From Oscillospiraceae bacterium (GTDB lineage: Bacteria > Bacillota > Clostridia > Oscillospirales > Acutalibacteraceae): a stretch of DNA of 33,260 nucleotides. A model generated the notes under the pieces. The model searched no databases. It saw only the letters and a list, made by a program, of their open reading frames with translations, and had not been told where the DNA came from. A program made the translations under genes and the position numbers. The DNA is taken from contig JAIRPV010000037.1 in NCBI GenBank assembly GCA_031256825.1, positions 1 to 33,260 on the forward strand. The letters are read 5' to 3'. Every line of letters begins with the position of its first letter. The stretch's first letter is position 1. Below are positions 23,709-30,921 of the stretch, piece by piece.

Positions 23709-24961
23709 TGGCTTACACCGACAAAGAGCTGAAGGACGCCACGCAGGTGGCCTACGCGGAACTCGCGGGATCCTTTGAGCGGCTGCTAAAAAAGAACCCG
23801 GGACAGAGGGCGTTTACGCTCGAACAGCTCCGGCTGGAAGGCGAGCGGAACGGGGAAGCGGTTGGCAGGCTGGCCGGCCTGAGCGACGCGCAGAGGAACA
23901 CTTGGAAGCTCGTTGCGGTGCGCAACGACGACCTGCCGGGCGGCAGCGGCCTTTATTGCTGTGTGATTGAAACCGGGCCGGGCGAAGCGATTGTTGCGTA
24001 TCGCGGCAGCGAAAACATGAGGAACCTGATGAACTTGCAGCAGGACTGGGTTGGAGCCGACCTGGCGCTGCTCCACAACACCGCCACGCCGCAGGAGCGG
24101 GAGGCGGAGCGGTTTTTGCTGGAAAACAGAGGGCTGCTCGAGCGCTATCAATGGACGGCCACGGGGCATTCGCTGGGGGGAGAACTGGCGGAATACACCG
24201 CCATTATGGCGGCGCATCATGGAATGGACGGCAATTTTGCCGGGAGTTACAGCTTCGACGGCCCCGGGCACTCCAATACGATCCTGGAAAAATATCAAAA
24301 CGAAATTGAGAAAGTCAGCGGAAAAATGGTACATTACCGCTGGAGCCCGGTGGGCAATCTGCTCAACGAGATCCCCGGCGCGCGGCAGCAAATGGTTGCT
24401 GTGGAAGACAAGGGCGGCGACAAATACGGCCCACTGACGCGGCACGACACCAAATACCTTGTGTTCACGCCCGAAGGCCAGCTGGTTGCGGGGAAAATGG
24501 ATCCGCTTTCCGGTTTGCTGCTGTATTTCAGCCGGGGGCTGGATCGCCTGCCCAAGCCGATGGACGACGCGCTGCTGCGCGTGGTGTCGCAGACGCTCTA
24601 CGCCAACTACTGGATTGGCCAGGACGAAACGCTGCGCAATTCCCTCGTTGCGGGGGGAGCCGCTCTTTTGCTCGCGGCAGGCCTGACCGCAGGCGTTGCG
24701 CCCACCATTGCCGCGCTGGCGGCGGCGGCGCTGGTGGTGGCGACGTTTGTTGTTGGCGTGGCGCTGCTGGAGGCGACCTACGAGGCTATTGTTTGGATTG
24801 CGGGCAAGATATGCGAATTTGCGGCCAAGGCCTGGGAGGGGATCCGAGGCAAAGAAAGCGAGCTGGCCCAGGCGATTTCGCAGACGATACAAAGCGCAAA
24901 AGGCTGGCTGAGCCAGCGAAATATTTTGGAAACCATGAAGGAGGACTATCATGCATATTGA
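23708..24961 (+). CDS. Mbeg1-like (DUF2974-type) alpha/beta-hydrolase with C-terminal membrane segments
   Basis: 417 residues. The lipase-class-3-like core has AIVAYRGSE (94-102), QDWVGADLALL (112-122), and the nucleophile elbow GHSLGG with S155. Later FDGPGHSN (183-190) and D/H residues near 234-246 could complete the triad. There is no N-terminal signal. Residues about 312-365 form two long hydrophobic, Ala/Gly/Val-rich segments, which suggests membrane insertion. A charged helical tail follows (about 380-417). ATG 23708 is coupled to the upstream gene; GGGAGG lies about 13-18 bases before it. The end overlaps pxpA by 11 bases. The substrate (acylglycerol or phospholipid) is unknown. Similar layouts occur among secreted toxin-like lipases, but no secretion genes are near. 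Confidence 0.8.
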   Translation: MAYTDKELKDATQVAYAELAGSFERLLKKNPGQRAFTLEQLRLEGERNGEAVGRLAGLSDAQRNTWKLVAVRNDDLPGGSGLYCCVIETGPGEAIVAYRGSENMRNLMNLQQDWVGADLALLHNTATPQEREAERFLLENRGLLERYQWTATGHSLGGELAEYTAIMAAHHGMDGNFAGSYSFDGPGHSNTILEKYQNEIEKVSGKMVHYRWSPVGNLLNEIPGARQQMVAVEDKGGDKYGPLTRHDTKYLVFTPEGQLVAGKMDPLSGLLLYFSRGLDRLPKPMDDALLRVVSQTLYANYWIGQDETLRNSLVAGGAALLLAAGLTAGVAPTIAALAAAALVVATFVVGVALLEATYEAIVWIAGKICEFAAKAWEGIRGKESELAQAISQTIQSAKGWLSQRNILETMKEDYHAY

Positions 24962-25712
24962 TTTAAACTGCGACTTGGGCGAAAGTTTTGGGGCGTATAC
25001 CATCGGGCTTGACGGCGAAGTCATCCCCTATATCACCAGCGCCAACGTGGCCTGCGGCTACCATGCGGGCGACCCGCTGGTGATGCAATCCACTGTGGCG
25101 GCCTGCAAGGCGGCGGGCGTCGCCGTTGGCGCGCATCCGGGTTTCCCTGATCTGATGGGCTTTGGCCGCCGCAACCTGGCCGCCGGCCCAAAAGAGGTTA
25201 AGGCTTTCGTGCAGTATCAGGTGGGCGCGCTGAAGGCGTTTTGCGCCGCGCAGGGCGTTGCCTTGGCCCATGTGAAACCCCACGGGGCGATGTATAACAT
25301 GGCAGGGAAAGACATTGCTTTGGCGCGGGCGATTGCCGAAGCGGTTTTTGAGATTGACCCGAAGCTGATTTTGCTGGCGCTTTCCGGCAGCAAGATGATC
25401 GATGCGGCGCAGGCGCTGGGGCTTCCCTTTGCCCGGGAGGTGTTTGCCGACCGCGCCTATGAAGAAGACGGCAGCCTGGTGGCCCGCGGCACGCCGGGGG
25501 CAATGATTGAGGACGAAGATTTGGCCATACGGCGCGTGGTTGGCATGGTCAAACACGGAACCGTTACCGCTGTGACGGGCAAAGAAATTCCCCTGCGGGC
25601 CGACTCCGTCTGCGTGCACGGCGACAACGCCCACGCCCTGGAGTTTGTGAAGAAAATACGCGCGGCGCTGGAGGAAGAAGGGATTGAAGTGCGGGCGATG
25701 GCCCTCGGCTGA
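24951..25712 (+). CDS. pxpA: 5-oxoprolinase subunit A (LamB/YcsF family)
   Basis: 253 residues, normal length. Together with PxpB and PxpC it hydrolyses 5-oxoproline to glutamate with ATP. The start IDLNCDLGESFG, then SANVACGYHAGDP, GAHPGFPD, HVKPHGAMYN and, near the end, VCVHGDNAHA are all typical. AAGGAGG lies 6 bases before the ATG. It begins inside the last codons of the lipase gene (11-base overlap), so it belongs to that transcription unit. No pxpB or pxpC (kipI/kipA) is in the window, which is unusual because the three genes normally cluster; the YcsI-like gene follows after 89 bases. Confidence 0.95.
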   Translation: MHIDLNCDLGESFGAYTIGLDGEVIPYITSANVACGYHAGDPLVMQSTVAACKAAGVAVGAHPGFPDLMGFGRRNLAAGPKEVKAFVQYQVGALKAFCAAQGVALAHVKPHGAMYNMAGKDIALARAIAEAVFEIDPKLILLALSGSKMIDAAQALGLPFAREVFADRAYEEDGSLVARGTPGAMIEDEDLAIRRVVGMVKHGTVTAVTGKEIPLRADSVCVHGDNAHALEFVKKIRAALEEEGIEVRAMALG

Positions 25713-25765
25713 GCCGCTGCTTCGCCCGGCGCAATGCTGATCTGCGACGAAAAAATCATATGTTA

Positions 25766-25773
25766 AAGCGCTT
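25766..25773. promoter_or_regulatory. cre-like core before the YcsI-like gene
   Basis: AAGCGCTT within GTTAAAGCGCTTATT, 28 bases before the start codon. It matches the CcpA/LacI-family core but not the outer G and C positions, so it is only a weak candidate. Confidence 0.3.
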
Positions 25774-25801
25774 ATTTTAGAGCAACAGAAAGGAAACCGT
25801 T

Positions 25802-26590
25802 ATGAGGAACCCTTACGCCAACGCCGCCCCCGCGCAAGTCCGCGCAAAAATCCGCGCGGGCGAACTGACCGGCCAGACTTCCGGCATGTGCAATGGTTAC
25901 GCCCAGGCGAACTTAATTGTTCTGCCGAAAGACTATGCCTACGATTTTTTGCTCTTTGCCCAGCGCAACCCCAAACCCTGCCCCGTGCTCGAAGTGACAG
26001 AACCGGGCGAACGCATGCTGCGGCACATTGCCAACGCGGATATCGCGACGGACATCCCAAAGTATCGGGTGTATCAAGACGGCGCGCTGATCGACGAGGT
26101 GACGGACGTTTCGCCATATTGGCGGGAGGACTTGGTCAGCTTTTTGATTGGTTGCAGCTTCAGCTTTGAATCGGAGCTGCTGGAGGCCGGCGTGGCCGTG
26201 CGCCACATTGAGGAGAACCGCAATGTGCCGATGTTCAACACGAACATTGCCTGCGACCCCGCCGGGGCGATGCACGGCAACATGGTGGTGAGCATGCGCC
26301 CGCTGCCGCCCGAGCAGATTGTCCGCGCGGTCACGGCAACGGCGGCCATGCCCCGCGTGCACGGCACGCCCGTGCACATTGGCGACCCGGCGCAAATTGG
26401 GATTGCCGACATAACGAAGCCCGACTACGGCGACGCTGTGACGATATATCCCGGCGAAACCCCGGTTTTTTGGGCCTGCGGCGTGACGCCCCAGGCGATT
26501 GTTATGCAGAGCCGCCCGCCGTTTGCCATCAGCCACGCGCCGGGGCATATGCTGATTACGGATGTGAACAACAGCTTGCTGAAATATTAG
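25802..26590 (+). CDS. YcsI/DUF1445 family protein (putative hydro-lyase, D-glutamate cyclase-like)
   Basis: 262 residues, the usual length. It contains GQTSGMCNGYAQANLIVLP near 24-42, PCPVLEVTEPGE, DIPKYRVYQDG, FLIGCSFSFESEL, NIACDPAGAMHGNMVVSMRP and a C-terminal ISHAPGHMLITD. All fit the DUF1445 family, in which a mitochondrial homologue hydrates 5-oxo-D-proline to D-glutamate. In Bacillus the homologue ycsI sits in the ycsF-kipIA cluster, so its pairing with pxpA fits pyroglutamate or D-glutamate metabolism. AAAGGA lies before the ATG at 25802. Confidence 0.9.
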   Translation: MRNPYANAAPAQVRAKIRAGELTGQTSGMCNGYAQANLIVLPKDYAYDFLLFAQRNPKPCPVLEVTEPGERMLRHIANADIATDIPKYRVYQDGALIDEVTDVSPYWREDLVSFLIGCSFSFESELLEAGVAVRHIEENRNVPMFNTNIACDPAGAMHGNMVVSMRPLPPEQIVRAVTATAAMPRVHGTPVHIGDPAQIGIADITKPDYGDAVTIYPGETPVFWACGVTPQAIVMQSRPPFAISHAPGHMLITDVNNSLLKY

Positions 26591-26607
26591 CGCATAATGG
26601 GAAATAA

Positions 26608-26619
26608 TTCAACGTTGAA
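26608..26619. promoter_or_regulatory. 12-base perfect palindrome upstream of perR
   Basis: TTCAACGTTGAA ends 9 bases before the perR -35 element. It is followed by AAAAATTT. It may be an operator for another regulator or the end signal of the YcsI-like gene. Confidence 0.35.
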
Positions 26620-26628
26620 AAATTTCTC

Positions 26629-26657
26629 TTGACTTTCTTATTGATAAGTGTTATCAT
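26629..26657 (+). promoter_or_regulatory. perR promoter
   Basis: TTGACT (26629-26634), 17 bases, TATCAT (26652-26657). The -10 lies within the Fur-family box, so binding would block RNA polymerase. Confidence 0.85.
26642..26656. promoter_or_regulatory. Fur/PerR-family operator over the perR promoter
   Basis: TGATAAG-T-GTTATCA has the 7-1-7 layout of Fur and PerR boxes, with six perfect outer pairs. It overlaps the -10 element, which points to negative autoregulation. Confidence 0.8.
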
Positions 26658-26677
26658 TAATGAGCGAGGTAGAAACG

Positions 26678-27100
26678 ATGGAAGCAAAACGGATGACACG
26701 GCAACGCGAGGCGATTTTTGCGCAGCTGGTTTCGCGCAGCGATCACCCGACGGCGGAAGAGATCCACGAGGCGCTCAAGCCCGACTGGCCGCGCATGAGC
26801 CTGGCCACGGTTTACCGGAACCTGGGGCAGCTTTGCGAAGGGGGGCGGGCGCAGAAGCTGGGGCGCGGCGCGGCGGATCGCTTCGACGGCAACGCGGCGC
26901 CCCACTGCCACCTGACCTGCGAGCGCTGCGGCGGGGTGTTTGATTTGCCCACGCCGCCGGCCGACACCGAGGCGGAACCGCAGGCGGCGGCGAACTACCC
27001 GGGCAAAATCACAGGGCACACGCTTTGCTTTTTTGGGCTCTGCCCCAACTGCCTGAACCGCGCGGCAGACGACCGCGCTTCAGATAACACTTATCTTTGA
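26678..27100 (+). CDS. perR: PerR-like Fur-family peroxide regulator
   Basis: 140 residues. The N-terminal winged helix has HPTAEEIHEAL (23-33) and SLATVYRNLGQL (41-52). The dimer domain has DRFDGN and PHCHLTCERCG (75-85), and a second Cys pair CPNC (122-125), forming the structural Cys4 zinc site. The layout fits PerR better than Fur, and the rubrerythrin next door supports a peroxide role. ATG 26678 was chosen because the ATG at 26660 would lie upstream of the predicted transcript start; GAGG (26666-26669) precedes it by 8 bases. The last codons contain a second box-like sequence in front of rbr (14-base gap). Confidence 0.9.
   Translation: MEAKRMTRQREAIFAQLVSRSDHPTAEEIHEALKPDWPRMSLATVYRNLGQLCEGGRAQKLGRGAADRFDGNAAPHCHLTCERCGGVFDLPTPPADTEAEPQAAANYPGKITGHTLCFFGLCPNCLNRAADDRASDNTYL
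27082..27096. promoter_or_regulatory. Second Fur-family box inside the 3' end of perR
   Basis: AGATAAC-A-CTTATCT: six perfect outer pairs and a CAC centre, the complement of the GTG centre in the first box. It lies over the last perR codons, 18 bases before the rubrerythrin start. No -35/-10 pair is visible nearby, so it may act as a roadblock or auxiliary site. Confidence 0.55.
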
Positions 27101-27114
27101 GGAGGAGTATCACG

Positions 27115-27663
27115 ATGAAAACTTATGTCTGTTCTGTCTGCGGCTTTGTCCATGTGGGCGAGGCGCCGCCCGCGAGCTGCCCGCAATGCAAGGCCCCTGC
27201 GGAAAAATTCAAGGAACAAACGGAAGGCGAACTGTCCTGGGCCGCAGAGCATGTTATCGGCGTGGCCAAGGGGGTCAGCCAGGATATTTGGGACGATTTG
27301 CAGGCCAATTTTATGGGCGAATGCACGGAAGTTGGCATGTATTTGGCCATGAGCCGCGCCGCGCACCGCGAGGGCTACCCCGAAATTGGGATGTATTATG
27401 AGCAGGCCGCGCTGGAGGAAGCCAACCACGCTGCGCGCTTTGCCGAGCTGCTGGGCGAAGTTGTGACCGACAGCACGAAAGAGAACCTCAGCCTGCGCAT
27501 TAAGGCCGAAAATGGCGCGACCGCCGGGAAAGTTGACCTGGCTAAGCGCGCGAAGGCCGCGAACCTCGACGCGATTCACGACACCGTGCACGAGATGGCC
27601 CGCGACGAAGCGCGCCACGGCAGAGCGTTCGCCGCCCTGCGCAAGCGCTATTTTGGGGAATAA
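27115..27663 (+). CDS. Reverse rubrerythrin (rubredoxin domain first)
   Basis: 182 residues. The N-terminal rubredoxin-like domain binds one iron through C6, C9 (CSVCG) and C22, C25 (CPQC). The ferritin-like diiron domain follows with ECTEVGMY (69-76), EEANH (101-105) and DEARH (164-168) as ligand motifs. This domain order is the reverse of classical rubrerythrin and is typical of the clostridial NADH-linked peroxide reductases induced by oxygen and controlled by PerR. GAGGAGG lies 8 bases before the ATG. It is probably co-transcribed with perR. A minus-strand terminator of the neighbouring operon lies just after it and could also serve this gene. Confidence 0.93.
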   Translation: MKTYVCSVCGFVHVGEAPPASCPQCKAPAEKFKEQTEGELSWAAEHVIGVAKGVSQDIWDDLQANFMGECTEVGMYLAMSRAAHREGYPEIGMYYEQAALEEANHAARFAELLGEVVTDSTKENLSLRIKAENGATAGKVDLAKRAKAANLDAIHDTVHEMARDEARHGRAFAALRKRYFGE

Positions 27664-27674
27664 CAGGCCGCAAC

Positions 27675-27709
27675 AAAAAAACGGGAGGTACAGCGCCGCT
27701 GTACCTCCC
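27675..27709 (-). terminator. Intrinsic terminator of the GH31 operon
   Basis: A perfect 12-base stem (27683-27694 with 27698-27709) and a 3-base loop. On the minus strand seven T follow after one base (27681-27675). It begins 6 bases after the stop codon of the second GPH symporter. Confidence 0.92.
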
Positions 27710-27715
27710 CGCGCT

Positions 27716-29113
27716 TTAGCCGGCCGATTCTGTCTGCAACAGCGCCGCCTGCATGTCCCGCAGTTTTGCCTTCCCCAGCGGGTAAGCGAACGACAGCAGC
27801 AGGAACATCACCATGCAGGCCGCCGCGGGCACTATCGTGGCAAGGCGATACATCCCCGCCGCCACTTGCGTGGTTTGGGCCAGGCCCATGCCGCTGCTGA
27901 CCTCGTAGCCGATCATGCGCAGGGCCACCGCGCCGCCGCTGCCCGCAAGGGTTTGGCCGAGTTTGCGGAAGAAGGAATAGAACGAGTAGGCCGTGCCTTC
28001 TTCCCGCCGCCCCGAAAGCAGGTATTGATAATCGATCACATCTGTGACCAGCGCCCAGATCTCCATGGTCAGGCAGGTTTGGCCCATGCCGCTGAAGAAG
28101 CAGAGCGCGAGATAGGGCACGGCGCCGCGCAGCCGCAGCGCGAAGGTTAGGAAAAACACCAGCGCCGAAAGCAGAAGCCCCGCCGCGCACAGCTCTTTTT
28201 TGCCAAAGCGGCGCGTGAGTTTCCCCAAAAATGGCAGCAACAGCGCCATGGGCGCATAGGTGCAGATAGAATAGAGGCTATAAAAAGCGGGCTGATGGAA
28301 ATAATCTTTAAACAGGTAGGAATTCACCGTTTGGGTATACATGGTCAGGGCGATGAGGAGCATAGAGACCAGGCACAGCACCAAAAAGGGCCTGTTTTTT
28401 GCCAGGGTTTTGAATGTGTTGGAGAGCGGCTGTTTTTCGGCGGCGGGCGGGGCTTCCACCCGCTCTTTGGTGAGGAAATAGGAAGCCGCCTGAATGCCCA
28501 GAGCGCCCAGCGCCAGCACCGCCGCTGCCAGCCAGAGCTTGCGGCTATCTAAATATTGGTTGCCGGCGGCGTTTTTGGAATAGACAAACAGCGGCAGCAG
28601 CACCATAGCAGGCAGGGCGCCCAGCCCAGCCCCCATGGAGCGGAAGATAGAAAGCGCCGTGCGATCCTGTTCCAGAGGGGAAATCACGCTTGCCAGCGAA
28701 CCGTAGGGGATATTGTAACTGGTATAAGTCATTCCGTAGGCGATATAAGTGGAATAGGCCCAAACCAAACTGCCAACGGGGCCAAGGCCCGGGTTGGCGA
28801 ACATGAGGATGGCGCTGACGGACAGCAAGGGGGCGGCCCCGAGCAGGTAGGGCCGGAATTTGCCGTGGCGGAATACGCCGCCGCGGGGCCTGCGCCGATC
28901 AATCAGGCTGCCCCATATGGGGTCGTTGACCGCGTCCCATACCCGGGCGACGAGCATCAGCAGGGCAATTTGCTTTGGCAGGATGCCCAGCACATCGGTA
29001 TAAAACATCGACAGAAAGGAGCCTACCAGCCCAAAGGTGAACTGGCCGCCCATGTCGCCCAGGGCGTAGCCGATTTTATCCCAGAATGTGATCATGGTGC
29101 TTTTCTGTTCCAT
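27716..29113 (-). CDS. GPH-family sugar:cation symporter, GH31 operon
   Basis: 465 residues with about 12 helices. The GPH signature is LVARVWDAVNDPIWGSLIDR (about 39-58), plus YTSYNIPYGSLASV and, later, VTDVIDYQYLLSGRREEG near helix 10. E. coli sulfoquinovose permeases YihO and YihP belong to this family, as do MelB and XynP-like porters. It is last in the operon; its ATG overlaps the RpiB-like stop by one base (TAATG), with AGGAGG 7 bases upstream. The likely role is import of the glycoside that the GH31 hydrolyses. Confidence 0.9.
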   Translation of the reverse strand: MEQKSTMITFWDKIGYALGDMGGQFTFGLVGSFLSMFYTDVLGILPKQIALLMLVARVWDAVNDPIWGSLIDRRRPRGGVFRHGKFRPYLLGAAPLLSVSAILMFANPGLGPVGSLVWAYSTYIAYGMTYTSYNIPYGSLASVISPLEQDRTALSIFRSMGAGLGALPAMVLLPLFVYSKNAAGNQYLDSRKLWLAAAVLALGALGIQAASYFLTKERVEAPPAAEKQPLSNTFKTLAKNRPFLVLCLVSMLLIALTMYTQTVNSYLFKDYFHQPAFYSLYSICTYAPMALLLPFLGKLTRRFGKKELCAAGLLLSALVFFLTFALRLRGAVPYLALCFFSGMGQTCLTMEIWALVTDVIDYQYLLSGRREEGTAYSFYSFFRKLGQTLAGSGGAVALRMIGYEVSSGMGLAQTTQVAAGMYRLATIVPAAACMVMFLLLSFAYPLGKAKLRDMQAALLQTESAG

Positions 29114-29601
29114 TATGTAACCTCCTGTTGCCCGCAATATAGCTGCGCTTCCAGCGCGGCGATCGTTTCTTTCGCGGTTTGCAGCCAGGCGCCCCGCCAT
29201 TCTTCCAGCCCTTCGGTGAATTCCGTGCGCAAAAAAACCCGCGTCATTTCCTTGGCCAATTCCGGCGCGATGAGCCAGCCGCCCAGGCACAGAACATTGG
29301 AATCGTTGACGGCGCGGGCCATTTTTGCGCTATAGACGCTTTCGGCGCAAGCCGCGCGCACGCCCTGGAACTTCCCCGCCACCTGCGCCATGCCCATGCC
29401 AGTGCCGCAAATCAGCACCGCCCGCTCCGCGCCCGCCTGCACCGCCCGGGCCGCAGCGGCCGCCACCTCATAAAACGGCACGGCCTGATCGGCCTGTTCG
29501 GGCCCCAGCACTGTGATTGCCCAGCCCTGCTCCCGCAGCCAAGGTTCCAGCGCGCGGCGCAGCGAAAAGCCGGAGCGATCGGATCCCAGAATCAAATGCA
29601 C
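29113..29601 (-). CDS. RpiB/LacAB-like isomerase with an altered active site
   Basis: 162 residues, family length. The catalytic Cys is kept: C65 in LICGTGMG. From my memory of RpiB structures, the first His of the SDHAG motif and the His of the HNDAN motif are conserved; here they are R9 (GSDRSGF) and V98 (RAVNDSN). The GGRHxxR phosphate clamp is reduced to EGLEEWR. So a normal ribose 5-phosphate isomerase role is unlikely and a non-phosphorylated or differently charged aldose is suggested. In transketolase-type sulfoglycolysis an RpiB-family enzyme (SqwF) isomerises 4-deoxy-4-sulfoerythrose. Start is GTG 29601, with AGGAGG 7 bases upstream. It follows the FucI/AraA-like gene by 18 bases and overlaps the GPH gene by one. 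Confidence 0.85.
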   Translation of the reverse strand: MHLILGSDRSGFSLRRALEPWLREQGWAITVLGPEQADQAVPFYEVAAAAARAVQAGAERAVLICGTGMGMAQVAGKFQGVRAACAESVYSAKMARAVNDSNVLCLGGWLIAPELAKEMTRVFLRTEFTEGLEEWRGAWLQTAKETIAALEAQLYCGQQEVT

Positions 29602-29619
29602 AACAACGCCTCCTCTTCT

Positions 29620-30921
29620 TTATTCCAACAGCGAAAACCCCATGACGCGCGCGAACGTTTTCAGCGCCGCCGTATGATCGCCATAGAGCATCGCCACATG
29701 GTGCGCCAAACCGTTTTGCGTCACCAGGCCAAACAGTTCTTCCGCCGGGCGCGCAAACCTGGCCCAGGTATAGGTGCCGGTGAGTTCTTTTTTTGTTGGC
29801 AGCGCTTCGCCCGCCTGCAAAAACAGCCGTGTGACGCCCCGGGCGGTATCGATGCGCGCGATGGTAACCGGCCCGGGCCGCAGCACAAAACCAGCGGTAA
29901 CGCCGCGCCCGCCCGCAAAATAGGTATCCAGCGCGCGGGGCGATTCGCCGTCCCAAAGATTATGCGCCGCCACGCCGCAGTGCCAAAGCAGCGCGCGGTT
30001 GCCGGGCAGATCCAATTGCGACAGATCGGCCAGAAACGCGGGTTCTTCCTGAAGGGCCCGCAGGGCCAGCAGCGTCAGCGTGCCTTCCACGTCGCCCTCG
30101 CATCCGATGCAGAGGCCTTTGGCCGCCAGCAGGCTCATGGCGGCGCAGGGGGCAATGCCGTAGATATCGGCAAACTCCGGCCAGCAGCGCAGCGCGAGGG
30201 CGTCCAGCCGCTGCGCGCCCATGAAATGCGCCAGCGCGTTGGCCAGCGCCGCCGTTTTTTCGCACTGCGATTTTGTGAGGCCGCCGCAGTCAAACAGCTG
30301 GCTTAGCCCCTGCGCGCTGAACTCGCCCGGGAAAGGACGCGTGAGATCGCTCAGCTCGTAATGATCCAGCAGCACGCCGCAGCGTTCGTAGAGCTGTGCG
30401 TCGCTCACGCTCAGGTTGAAAAACCCATCCGCGCGGTAGCCGGCAAGGCCAACGTGCGCGCGCCGCAGCGCCGCGCGCATGCGAATGGCGTTCAGCCAAT
30501 CTTCGTCAACCGCGCCGCCCACGTGGCAGCAGTAGTCATCCGCGCCGGCTTTATAGAGGTTGGAAGCGTCGAGGTTTACGCCGCAGACGCTGTTGAGGCG
30601 AATTTTCCCGCCGTTGGCCGGCGGTTCTTCCGGCGCCCAGAGCAAAACCGGCGCGGCGACAGCCTTGCGCAGGGCCAGCGCCAAATGCCCCAGATGGAAG
30701 GTGCCGCTGATGAGGATCAGCCCGTCGGGCAGGGCCGCCGCAAGCGCTTCAGCCGCGCGGCTCGCGTCTTCCGGCGAAATCACCAGGTCGTCCCAAAAGA
30801 TCCAGTCAACCATTTGGCGCGATTCCAGCTGCGCCCGCGTTTGCCGATACATCAGGCGGGCTTCTTCGTAATCGAATGTGGTGCGGGCAAGGCAGGCCAC
30901 GGCTATCGCGGTTCGCTTCAT
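29620..30921 (-). CDS. FucI/AraA-like ketol isomerase
   Basis: 433 residues, shorter than L-arabinose or L-fucose isomerase (about 500-590), matching the compact COG2407-like group. An N-terminal Rossmann-like part includes PDGLILISGTFHLGHL (65-80) and LLWAPEEPP. The C-terminal metal site appears as E275 in GCEGDVEG, LWHCGVAAHN (312-321) and the terminal AHHVAMLYGD (406-415). Such enzymes convert an aldose to a ketose with Mn. In sulfoglycolysis by the transaldolase or transketolase routes the sulfoquinovose isomerases (SftI, SqwI) have this general role; whether this one is orthologous I cannot tell. The ATG overlaps the GH31 stop (ATGA) and GAGG lies 8 bases upstream. Confidence 0.8.
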   Translation of the reverse strand: MKRTAIAVACLARTTFDYEEARLMYRQTRAQLESRQMVDWIFWDDLVISPEDASRAAEALAAALPDGLILISGTFHLGHLALALRKAVAAPVLLWAPEEPPANGGKIRLNSVCGVNLDASNLYKAGADDYCCHVGGAVDEDWLNAIRMRAALRRAHVGLAGYRADGFFNLSVSDAQLYERCGVLLDHYELSDLTRPFPGEFSAQGLSQLFDCGGLTKSQCEKTAALANALAHFMGAQRLDALALRCWPEFADIYGIAPCAAMSLLAAKGLCIGCEGDVEGTLTLLALRALQEEPAFLADLSQLDLPGNRALLWHCGVAAHNLWDGESPRALDTYFAGGRGVTAGFVLRPGPVTIARIDTARGVTRLFLQAGEALPTKKELTGTYTWARFARPAEELFGLVTQNGLAHHVAMLYGDHTAALKTFARVMGFSLLE

